A DNA stretch of 64,000 bases. Origin: Basipetospora chlamydospora. Taxonomy: Eukaryota; Ascomycota; Sordariomycetes; Microascales. Location: the NCBI GenBank assembly GCA_001599675.1, contig BCHP01000003.1, positions 4,811,523 through 4,875,522 on the forward strand. The letters run 5' to 3'. Below are positions 54,747-64,000 of the stretch, piece by piece; position 1 is the stretch's first letter, and every line of letters begins with the position of its first letter. The notes beneath the pieces are model-generated. The model ran no database searches. It was not told the DNA's origin and saw only the letters and a program-made list of their open reading frames with translations. The position numbers and the translations under genes are program-made.

Positions 54747-55532
54747 ATGGCCGTCCTCAAGAACCTCACCCTCATAGCCCTTGTTATTGGCGCCGCCCTG
54801 GCGAGCCCGGCCCCGCAGGACGACAGCATTACCCCCTGCTCTTCCGTCCGATGCGCCGCGGGAACCAAGTGCCAGGTCCAATACGGCTCGGCCCACTGCG
54901 TCGCCACGGCCCCTATTCTTCCCGCGCGCGACGAGTGCGGCGGAATCCTCTGCCCAGAGGGAACGACCTGCTGCAACCCCCTCTGCCAGATGTGCGTGCC
55001 CCCCGGCTTCATGTGCACCATGGGTTCCTGCGGGTCCCCCGCGACCCTTGAGCCCGTTGCGCCGCGCCAGATCGAGGAAGGAGAGCAATGCGGCGAGACC
55101 ACGTGCCCCGAGGGGCAGTACTGCTGCAACTGGAGCTGTGGGTACTGCCGCGATCCCGGTGACGGCTGCACCAAGGAGTTCTGCGGCCCTGATGAAACGA
55201 TTATCGAGCCTATTCAGGAGGACGAGGGCGAGCAGTGCGGAGGGAATACCTGCTACGGGGATCAGTACTGCTGCAACCCGAGCTGCGGGTACTGCCGGGA
55301 TCCTAGTGATGGCTGTACGAGGGAGTTCTGCGATCCGGACGAGAGTGTTTTTAAGGAGCGCTCGGTCGAGAAGAGGGAGGTGTGCGGCCCGACAGTGTGC
55401 CCTGACGGGCAGTATTGCTGCAACCCTAGCTGCGGGTACTGCAGTGACCCGGGTGATGGTTGCACTGAGGAGTTCTGTGATCCCGATGAGATCTTTGGCT
55501 GGTTGGGGAAGTTGGATAATGACTATGAGTGA
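54747..55532 (+). CDS. Secreted protein with four 8-cysteine modules (effector-like)
   Basis: The product is 261 aa, single exon, with a clear signal peptide (about residues 1-19, LTLIALVIGAALA-SP). After a short segment with four Cys come four modules, starting at about residues 64, 115, 162 and 212. All have identical spacing C-x4-C-x5-CC-x3-C-x2-C-x6-C-x4-C (for example CPEGQYCCNWSCGYC). In total there are 36 cysteines. Modules are joined by acidic linkers (IEEGEQ, QEDEGEQ, SVEKREV) that hold a possible KR processing site. Modules 2-4 are more alike than module 1, which points to recent internal duplication. Small Cys-rich secreted proteins of fungi often act at the cell surface or in host interaction; no named family is recognised and no activity can be stated. 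It could be processed into single-module peptides. Confidence 0.88.
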   Translation: MAVLKNLTLIALVIGAALASPAPQDDSITPCSSVRCAAGTKCQVQYGSAHCVATAPILPARDECGGILCPEGTTCCNPLCQMCVPPGFMCTMGSCGSPATLEPVAPRQIEEGEQCGETTCPEGQYCCNWSCGYCRDPGDGCTKEFCGPDETIIEPIQEDEGEQCGGNTCYGDQYCCNPSCGYCRDPSDGCTREFCDPDESVFKERSVEKREVCGPTVCPDGQYCCNPSCGYCSDPGDGCTEEFCDPDEIFGWLGKLDNDYE

Positions 55533-55807
55533 GTGATAATCTTACCGAATATGTGGGCAGTGGATGGGAGCAAAGGCAAGGACAGAGGACTAGGGTGGTG
55601 GGATTGTGAGCTTCGACCAGGGATTTTGTTTCTTCATGTGTATAGACTACGCACCACACTCATTGATTGGCTATGTTGGGCATGTTTCACTTAGGATAAA
55701 GGATGGCTGTTCTTAGAGGAGGAAATGGGAGACATAGACGGACCTGATGATAGAGAAGGCCTTGATTTTCCATAAACCCCAACTCGCCTACTTTTGAACG
55801 AATCCCT

Positions 55808-56822
55808 TTACATCATAGATTTGATCGTGGCATCGAAATCCTCTGGCCGCCTCCCCAGAATCTCCTCCAGGGTAGGCCGCACCACCGCCGTCTCCCCGGC
55901 ACGAATCCCCTCAAATGCCGTCGCCCACGTCGTCGCGTCCTCCAAGTTGCCAAATTCCGCGAGGACCTGCGGCTGCCGCGTGTACGTGTCCACATCCACC
56001 TCCCGGATCTTGGCACCCTTCCCAGCGACCTCTCCCAGAAGCCGCACCGTCTCCGCCAGCGACCACTCCCTGTTCCCCGTGAAGGCGACCTTCGAGTTAG
56101 TGTACTTGAACCCCTTCGGGTCGGATGCGTAGCTCTTGAGGAGTACGGCGGTGGCCTCGCCGAGCTCGTCGCGCTTCACCCACGTGACTCCCGGGCCGGA
56201 CCCGTCGTGCGGGATCAGGACCTCGGAGGTAGGGTTCCGCAGGTCGAAGAAAGCTGTGTAGATGGGGAATGATTCGGAGTATAGGCCTTCGCGAATGGAG
56301 GTGTAGGTGAAGGACTTGTCCTCGGCGGCCAGCTTCGCGAGGTGGCGCTCGGTGTCGAGATGTGCTTGCATTACGACGGCCTTGGATGAGCCGGTGAGGT
56401 GCCCGTCGAAGCCCAGGGAGCTGTAAAAGATGTGTTTGACGCCGGCGCGGCGCGCAGCGTCAACGGCCGGGAGCTGGACCTATTCGTGCGCGTCAGTGGG
56501 AAAGAAAATCATGGCCATGGGCATACACATATACTTGGTAGGAGCACCCTGTACATACCTTGACGCGGTACTCGTGGACATGCGATGGGTACGAAATCAA
56601 GAACAGGACGTCGATGCCCGCGAACGCCCGCTCGAGGTCCTCGGGGCTGGACTCGTACGATGCCTTGCGGAGAGTCGCGCCGCGGTCGGCATAGGCTTTG
56701 GGCACCTTCTCGGGGAAGCGGCTGATGAGGGTTACCTTGTCGTTGGGAACCGTGTTCAGGAGGTGGGTGTAGGTGCTTGTGCCGAGGCCACCCGAGGCGG
56801 GGAAGATGCCGATGGTCTGCAT
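55808..56822 (-). CDS. NmrA-like NAD(P)-binding protein (atypical short-chain dehydrogenase)
   Basis: Exons 56822-56559 and 56479-55808 give 311 aa (intron GTATGT...GAATAG). The Rossmann start is IGIFPASGGLGTSTYTHLL, followed by VTLISRFPEKVPKAYADRGA, the acidic turn SYESSPEDLERAFAGIDVLF, LISYPSHVHEYRVK, AARRAGVKHIFYSSLGFDG, TSIREGLYSESFPIY and, near the end, EILGRRPEDFDATIKSMM. NmrA-like proteins bind NAD(P) and act as redox sensors of transcription or as small reductases; the catalytic YxxxK of classical SDRs is not evident. The exon join (EYRVK-VQLPAVDAARRAG) fits the family. The gene is convergent with the secreted-protein gene. Confidence 0.88.
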
Positions 56823-59800
56823 TGTCGCGAGGTTGTGTGTAGTGATAGCTTGGCTTGTTCTGGTGAGATGATTCCGGTCTGCTATCCTGCAGATCTACGG
56901 AGGGGAGAAACCGATGATCATACTTATGTCCATCTGTTTCTACAATGACGTGGTGCCGGCGACGAGGGCTACAACTGCAAGTTCCCGCCAGCATCTTTCT
57001 TCGAGTATTACTAATGCGATTGATCGCGTCAAAGGTCGGCAGATCTCAATCTTGGAAATACTGCGGATATTGAGTTGTGATGAAGCAAGCCACTAGCAAT
57101 ACTAGCAACTAGCAACACTAGCAATAGACTAAGGAAATTGTGCGTCGGACTGATAGGCCCTAGTGAAAATACTCGGTAGAATTGATGTATATAGTAGAGG
57201 CATTTTAGGGTCCACCGCCCCTTCAAATTTCTACTATATATCTATGATCAACACTTTGTTTAAACCGGTCTCAAATGATTGACTTAACATAAAGGATGGT
57301 CATCTACGCTCTCGCTTTTCGTCCTGCACACTCAGAGGCCGTCGATTGTCCTTCCCGAGTTTCTCAAAGGATCTCCCGTCTCAAAGCCTGTGAGACTTTA
57401 GCGATCTCCATTGTAGTGTGTGGGTCAGGTGGGGGGATTTGATCTCTCAACTTCCACGGCCTTCCAGAGCACAGTCGAGTACCCGGGCGTGAAGGGGCTT
57501 GCTGGCGAAGGCCCGTACTATGAGAGGGCGAGGCGTGTTCTCGACGTAGAGGGTAGAGGTCTCCTCTAAGGAGATGGCCATGATGACTTGTAGTTGACTT
57601 CCTAGAATAAGCAGGGAGAAGGACGTCGGATTTTGGAGTAGAGAAGTTCCGCTGGCGGTGCTAGATCAATGCTCCATTGCGGCCCGCTCGTTGTCCCGTG
57701 ATCTCAAAACCCTCGACGTGCGTTCCCAATGTTATCGCTGGCTAATTAGTGTGTCCAAACGATTCTTTCTTGTCTCGACTACCGACCAGAGTGTGGGTTT
57801 CAGGTTGAGAGGCACCGCAAAAGGGCCACTGTTGGGATAGATATCAGTACGCAGCTTCCAATCACTTTCAAACCCCATTTCCCCCGGCGCTAGAGGAGTC
57901 CCGGTAACCTGAAGCCCGAGGCCGGAAATGGTTGTATCACGGGTTTTGAGTCAGGACTGCTGCAGCATCCTTGTACATGCCCAGCCGTTCGGGGGTGCTC
58001 GGTTCGTTCCGTTGCTTGGCGCAGCTTTTAAGTTGGCAATAGTAACAAGATCAACTGCCAACTAACAATAAACCCGGATCTGCTGGCAATAGACTCGTGC
58101 CTGAGAGCGTGCCGTTTCGCGCTCCCATACAGTAGAAGCTACTACTCTTAACTACGAGCAGAGCCAGGACTGGGCTCCATAATATGTCACCTCGCTTCGG
58201 GGTTCGCTGGGCGAGAGTGCTGCTATATTCATTCGCCTGCAAAGACTAGGGGTAGCTTCACCACTTGCATCTGACTTAAGATAAAGGGGCCTTTTGAACT
58301 TCTTTCATTCAAGAGTGCGGCAGAAACAAAGTGATGGACGTACTTTTGTACAAAATTTCAACAGCGGTTCGACTGCTTTCTCGAAACTAGGCTTAGGAAT
58401 CGACCAATTCCGGAGCTAGCTCTACCGGGGAACAACCGCCTTGGGGCACCTACAGTACACAGACGACAGCTCCCCTACCCCCACAACCCTGTGTCCGACG
58501 CCGCCCGTTAGGCCGGAGAAGTGCATAGAGTGTTCCGGCCTTGCTGCACCTAATGTCGATCCCGAGGCGCGAGGAGGATTCCAATCTTACGGTTCGGATA
58601 CTACAACATTAGTAATGATTGGGAGGAGCTAGCTACGGAGCCACCTCGACTAACCGATTAAAAGTAGTATCCGGACTTCACTCGGGCTCGAATACCGCGG
58701 TACATCGTGTGGCCGGTGGAAACACACCCGCCCCTTTGGTCTGGCAATTTTTTTTTTACCTGAACTACAACCCGTTTACGGTAAGTTCCCGGGCTTCTCC
58801 CAGTACCTCGCCATGTCCTACCCTCGTCATGCCGTGCGTTTTGGGTTGGCGGGAGATTCAAAGAATGCCTAGACCCTATTTAGGGCTCCAGGACCTTGGC
58901 TCACTGATATTAAGGCACAAACTAGGGATGCGCAAGGCGAACCAGCAATCTAAAATGCAGGGCGGAGTCGGCGGAAGCAGGGTGCCTGGGAGGACAGCAG
59001 ACTGTGTCGCCTGCAGCTGTGGGAAAAAGATATGTACATTATCCCACTCGGTCCATAGAATAGGGGCCATTGGACCGGGTTCCAACCGGGAACATTTTTG
59101 ATCTCGTCAGCTGCACATGTGTCATGTCCCCTGTGAATATCGTGAATGAGCCCTGATGAGCGAACTCGCAGTGGCAGTGTTGCTTTGGTATTCCCAGTCC
59201 GCACATGCCGATGTCAGAGCATCACTTCGAGACTGCTCCGGGTAACGAAGGATGTGATGAAGGGCGTGTTTTGCCAAGACCTGGAGGGTTTCCTTCCCCA
59301 CGCGCGGGCGCCCTCCGGCCTAGGCCAGAGTAGGAAACTCGGAGTCCCAAATGCTGGACCCTCTCCGTTACAGGTATAGATCGCCACCCCGGGCCGGAAG
59401 AGGTGTTGCGTTGTTCCGAAGCTTCATTTTAAGTTTTCTTCCTCGTACATGGTATAGTAGTAGTACATGAGCCAGCGTCCTCGCGGGGGCACATCGCGCG
59501 CTTCATCAGACGATGGGGGATCTCCCGTCATTCTCAGGAGACCCTGGAAGGCGGGGATGCACTGGGGGCGGGCCTTTGGTAAGGTAAGGCTATTTTTGTA
59601 TCTTGGGAGTGCACTCTACATACGTCAGGCGAGTACGGGATACTCGCCACTTTCCACCACGGGGCTCGTGGTACCAAGGGTCTGGTTGAAGGGACTCGAG
59701 ACTCTTGATTAGGTCGAGGAAGCCATGTGTGCCTGTGCCTACTTGAGGTGGGCAGTATTAGATGGATGTCTCTCGACTTGGTTAGAATGGCCCTTCCGGT

Positions 59801-61827
59801 GAGGTACTCGTATGTACTCGCAGAGAAGAACGTGGCCTTCAGGGGTCCGCCCTGGAGAACTCACTGCACCAACGGATTACTGGTACTATGACTCCACTCG
59901 TATGTGCGTGCACTTGTCAGTTCTCACTCCTAGCTCAGGTGGCATTCCTACTACCCATACGAGTAGAATAAGAGTGATCCCACTGATCCTACAGAAGTCC
60001 AATCCCCTGTTCGCATGGAATTCCTGGATTGGGGATTGGAAGATGGAGTGGTAGCCGAAAGGAACGGATTAATGGTAGCAGGCAGCTCCAAGGCTCCCTG
60101 AGGTGGTGTGGACAAGCACTACGTACGAGTACAGAAATAGGATGGCCTCTAATATACTGAGTAGTACAGTACCATTCGTATTGATGGGCGGGCGAGGACA
60201 TCACGCTCGGAAACACTCAAGCTCGCGAATCAGGCCAGGGCTTGGCACTCGGAGTAACTAGTACCATAAGGACACACCCTGAATCAAGGGTAATGAATGG
60301 CACTATATACTGAGTGCCCAATCTATCGCTAGTAAATCTGGGACGGTGCCCAAGAGGCCAGGTCTGCTCCATGATGAAATGGATGCCACTTAGGGTTGCA
60401 TGGGAAGGATCCTTGTTCCAGGTGTACCAATGTACATACAGAGGAGTACATACATACGCAAAAGACCTTGATATACCCGTAGAATCATCTCCGAGTAGCC
60501 CACCCGACCCAGAAGAAGACCAGAAAAATAAGGAAAAATAAAATAGAGAAAACGGTGTGCCCTTGGGATCACGTCCTTCCGTCGCATATGTCGCATCCTC
60601 GCCCTCGTACATTTCACTCAAGTACTCCGTGGTCCGTACAATACGACTATACTGAGTACGACCGTACGAATGGAATCGTATCGTACGGGGGACTTTGTTA
60701 ATAAAAACCCCCACACTCTCTCTCACTGGCCAAGCTCGGCCATTATTGCGATTTTACGGTAGTAACCACGGGGAAGCGGGCACGCTATTCAATTGCCGGC
60801 GTGGTGTCTTGTGACATTGTGGCGGTTTTGGGGCTAGATCAATGATCTTGTCGACCCAATAGCGTGGGCTGCTGTGTCTCCGGCTTTGGCCCAGTGTTCC
60901 ATGGGTGCGACGGAGGGATGAAAAGCCGAGAACAAGAGCCGGTTCACACCCGGCCAGGAGCGGCACTGGCTGACTTAGCCACCAACAGGGGGGAAGCCAA
61001 GCCAGCAAGACCAGACTGGTGTCTTGCTTTACCGGATCCTCCCTTGGGTGCAGCGCACACTGCAGTGCCCGGGCAGTTTTGTCTCCCGCCCGTCTAAGCG
61101 TCAGTGTATTATCTGCTTGCTTGCTTACCTTTCTTCGTGCCCGTAATTACTCCGCATTCCCCATCCCGCGCCGTCGTCTGTCCCCCAGACTTTTTCCCTT
61201 CCCCGCCCCCTCGTGGCTTTATGCTTGGAGCAGGGATTTGATTCCATAAATTGCCAATTGGTAACGGAGTCTGGTTCTCCACGGACTTATTCTCGGACCC
61301 TCCCATGCCCTCTGATTCGCCAAGAGTACGGTATGTCGGACAATGGAGCCGGATTTTCGCGGGGGGTTCAGTGTTCCCAACAGCTTGCCACCAGATCATC
61401 TCGATGCAAGAGACGACTCGCTCGTTGGTCTGGGGTCCGAGGACCAGTCCCAACCTTACGGACGTAATGACTATAACATGGGACTGTTTTTCACGGAACT
61501 CATCCCTCCCCTCCCCCGCCAAGCCTCGCAACCCGGGGGATAGGAACAGAGAAGCTAGGGGAATTTGTGGATGTTGGGGGGCTTTGGGCCTAGCTTGACT
61601 ATTTGTGGGCAAGGGGCGAGTCTTGCCCTTTTGTAGCAAGAGGCTCCGTCTCCGAGGCCCGTTCAGGAGATTCGCCCCCGAAGGATTCGTTTTCGCCCCG
61701 TGAAGCCGGTCCGCCCCAGCGAGCTACCCCGGAGACCGTTGCATCAAACGCTGATCATGACCGCCTTCGGGGCAAGATTTCCCCTCATTCTGCTAATGCA
61801 GTCCCCGCAGAAACTAGGACAAAGAGG

Positions 61828-61868
<41 letters not shown>

Positions 61869-62377
61869 AGGCGGCGTGTGGGATGAACCACGGTTCTCGT
61901 ACGCGAGCAAACGAGAAAAGGCCCAGCGAAAGAAGGGGGAAGGGTGCGGGGTGGAGGCGAAGGGCGGGCGGGATACGAAAGGGGGGTACGGCTTTTACCC
62001 ATGGATCGGATGGTGGAGGAGGGTCCCCTGGTGGTATTAGGTGGTATTAGCCGACCTTGGTAGTCGCGCCGAATTCCATGCAAGAGGTAGCTCCTCCTCC
62101 CGTGAAACCTCCCCAGCCCGCCTTATATGACATCTCGTTAATAATTATTATATCATGTTCGATCGCCTTCCCGCGTCCCGTCCCCTTTCTTCTCTCGATT
62201 TAGGTTGTTCCGTTCCCACCCCATCCACACACACACATCTCTTCCCAATCCCCATCTTGCGAAGCAGTTCGTGGCACCCTCATTTTGCAGCATAGCCTCG
62301 CAACCGGGCATCCTAATCGAACGGACGAACCCGCGCACCTCACCAGTCAAACCTCGGAAACACCATTCACCGCGAGA
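56823..62377. other. About 5.5 kb without a convincing gene, upstream of the sugar transporter
   Basis: Contents seen: CTAGCAA-type tandem copies at about 57,096-57,130; a zone rich in GTAC motifs (59,800-60,690); a C homopolymer of 39 bases (61,829-61,867); and pyrimidine-rich leader sequence just before 62,378. The ORFs in between are short, low-complexity or lack start/splice logic. A non-coding RNA or a very long promoter is possible but not shown. Confidence 0.5.
61829..61867 (+). repeat. Poly-C homopolymer (39 bases)
   Basis: An uninterrupted C run. Its true length is uncertain in a draft assembly. Confidence 0.9.
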
Positions 62378-64000
62378 ATGGCCGTCAAGGTCAATGTCAA
62401 CGTCGGGACGGCGGGTGACCCCATTGTCACTCGCCTGGCTGCCGAGGACAAGACGCCATGGTACAAGAAGCCCAACCTGCGGCTCATGTACGTGTGGCTG
62501 TTCCTGTGCTGCATGGGTGTCGAGATGACGTCGGGTTTCGACTCCCAGCTCATCAACACGCTGCAATTCGCCCAGCCCTTCCTCAAGTGTCAGTTGGCCA
62601 CTTCGACTCCCGGCTCCTCCATGCCACAGAGCGGAGAAGGAAAGGATTGCTAACATGGATTTGCTCAACATCAGACTTCGGAGGCGGTCGTCCGCACCCT
62701 GAGGAGCCCGGGAAGTACTCCATTGAGCCCGGTCTGCTGGGATTCGTCAACTCGTGCTACCAGCTCGGCTCCATCTTCGCCGTCCCCGTCGCCCCTTGGT
62801 TCGCCCAGCGCTACGGCCGCCGGTGGTCCATCGTGCTCGGATCCGTCGTCATGGTTATTGGCGCCATTATCCAGGGTTTCTCCCAGCATGGTAAGGATAA
62901 CAGCAGCATCTGTCGCCCCTCCGCCCCTCTTGCACCTAGCTGACCGTGCGGATGTTCAGTTGCCATGTACATTATCGCGCGTATGCTCCTGGGAGTCGGC
63001 ATCCTCTTCTGCATCATTTCCGGCGCCGCCCTGATCGGTGAGCTCGGCCACCCCAAGGAGCGTGCCATCCTCACCTCGCTCTTCAACTCGTCCTACTTCA
63101 TCGGTCAGATTCTTGCTTCGGCCATTGCTATCGGCACCAACGAGATCAACAACGACTGGGCGTGGCGTTTGCCCTCGCTCCTGCAGATCTGCCCTTCACT
63201 CCTGCAGCTTTCCACTGTCTTGTGAGTCCCAAACCCGAAAGTTTCTATAGTTTCTATAGTTTCTTTCTTTTCTTTTCTTTTTTTTTCTTGTTTTGTTTTT
63301 GCGCAAACGGCCGCAAGAAAAAGACGCGACAGGGGGGTTAGAGAGGAGCGGTTTTCACTAACACACCTCTTTCCCTGCAGCCTCCTCCCTGAGTCGCCCC
63401 GATACCTCATCTCCCACGACCGCCACGAGGAGGCCGCCGCGATTCTCATCAAATACCACGCCGAGGGCGACGCCAACTCCCTCCTCGTCCAGGCCGAGAT
63501 TGCCCAGATCCGTGAGACCATCCGCGCTGAGATGGAGGCCTCGAACCAGTCGTGGATGGAGCTCGTCCGGACCGCCGGTATGCGCCGCCGCGTCTTGATC
63601 ACCGTCTTCATCGGCCTCTTCACCCAGCTGTCCGGCAACACCCTGCTCAGCTACTACTCCAGCATCCTCTTCGAAATGATGGACTTCACCGAGGGCTCGG
63701 TCAAGACCCGCCTCAACCTCGCCAACGCCTGCTGGAGTCTGCTCAACGCTACGATTATCGCCCTGATCGTGACGCGGTTCCCGAGGCGGAAGATGTACAT
63801 GCTGTCGGCCTCGCTCATGCTGTGCGTCTTCATCGCCATCACCGTGTGCCTGCAGAGGCTCGAGGTCGCCAAGGAAGCGGGCGTCAAGAACTCCAAGGCT
63901 GGTGTCGCTGCGCTGTTCTTCTACTTTGCCTACTCGCCCACCTACAACATTGGCAACAACGCCCTCACCTACAGTAAGAACCCTTCCCTCTCCCTTCCCC
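62378..64000 (+). CDS. MFS sugar transporter (lactose permease-like), 3' end outside the window
   Basis: Exons 62378-62588, 62675-62890, 62960-63221 and 63381-63973; a GTAAGA donor at 63,974 opens the next intron, so the gene continues beyond the window. The protein starts MAVKVNVNVGTAGDPI and has TM1 with the usual CCMGVEMTSGFDSQLIN. Sugar-porter signatures are present: PGLLGFVNSCYQLGSIFAVP with RYGRRWS (loop 2-3 GRR), ARMLLGVGILFCIISGAALI then GELGHPKERAI, WRLPSLLQI, PESPRYLISHDRHEEA (post-TM6), and QLSGNTLLSYYSSILFEMM in TM7. This pattern fits the fungal lactose/hexose permease branch of family 2.A.1.1. It should sit in the plasma membrane and import a sugar with protons; the substrate cannot be read from sequence. 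Each junction (LK-YFGGG, SQH-VAMYI, STV-FLLPESP) restores a motif. Confidence 0.92.

Noticed and set aside
61603..62050. Poly-proline ORFs
   Set aside because: They exist only because of the 39-base C run.
1..64000. Transposons, rRNA genes or CRISPR arrays
   Set aside because: I found no transposase, integrase or reverse-transcriptase motif, no terminal repeats framing a coding region, no rRNA and no regularly spaced repeats.

Overview
The window reads as nuclear DNA of a filamentous ascomycete (Pezizomycotina, probably a sordariomycete). Reasons: short introns of about 50-140 bp with GTAAGT-type donors, CTAAC branch points and CAG/TAG acceptors; GC-rich coding sequence; housekeeping genes that look typically fungal (a Bli-3-like protein, Bir1, Gpi8, Alg1, an Msc2-type zinc transporter); NmrA-like and fungal sugar-transporter genes; and several decayed gene copies carrying TAG/TGA stops. 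A 110-bp run of N, single ambiguous bases and long homopolymers show a draft assembly, so some frameshifts may be sequencing errors. All reading frames and splice sites were worked out by eye.

Left part (1-9.1 kb): a broken membrane-protein gene, a three-exon four-TM protein, a zone of unrecognised remnants, an intronless 663-aa membrane protein with a large glycosylated ectodomain, and a decayed Cys-containing/coiled-coil gene.

Conserved block (9.4-31.1 kb): densely packed housekeeping genes, many in divergent or convergent pairs. In order: TFIIIC 90-kDa-type subunit (+), Msc2-like zinc transporter (-), ALG1 (+), UBE2G1/Ubc15-type E2 (-), SNU23 (-), DPH5 (+), bli-3-like (-), CoA-binding protein (-), BIR1 (-), GPI8 (+). 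They serve Pol III transcription, zinc homeostasis, N-glycan and GPI-anchor synthesis in the ER, ubiquitination, splicing, EF2 diphthamide synthesis and chromosome segregation.

Accessory, repeat-rich part (31-52 kb): minisatellite, AT microsatellites, the assembly gap, a small three-exon orphan gene, an intron-containing tRNA-Pro(CGG) next to a 100-bp inverted repeat that duplicates its 5' end, two degenerate convergent F-box paralogues, a broken coiled-coil gene, an intact-looking F-box gene, a decayed tRNA-Pro copy, decayed exons of a Cys/His finger family, and a tRNA-like locus with no recognisable anticodon stem.

Right part (52-64 kb): a C2H2 zinc-finger protein, a secreted protein of four identical 8-cysteine modules (effector-like), an NmrA-like oxidoreductase, about 5.5 kb without a convincing gene, and the 5' part of an MFS sugar transporter that runs off the window.
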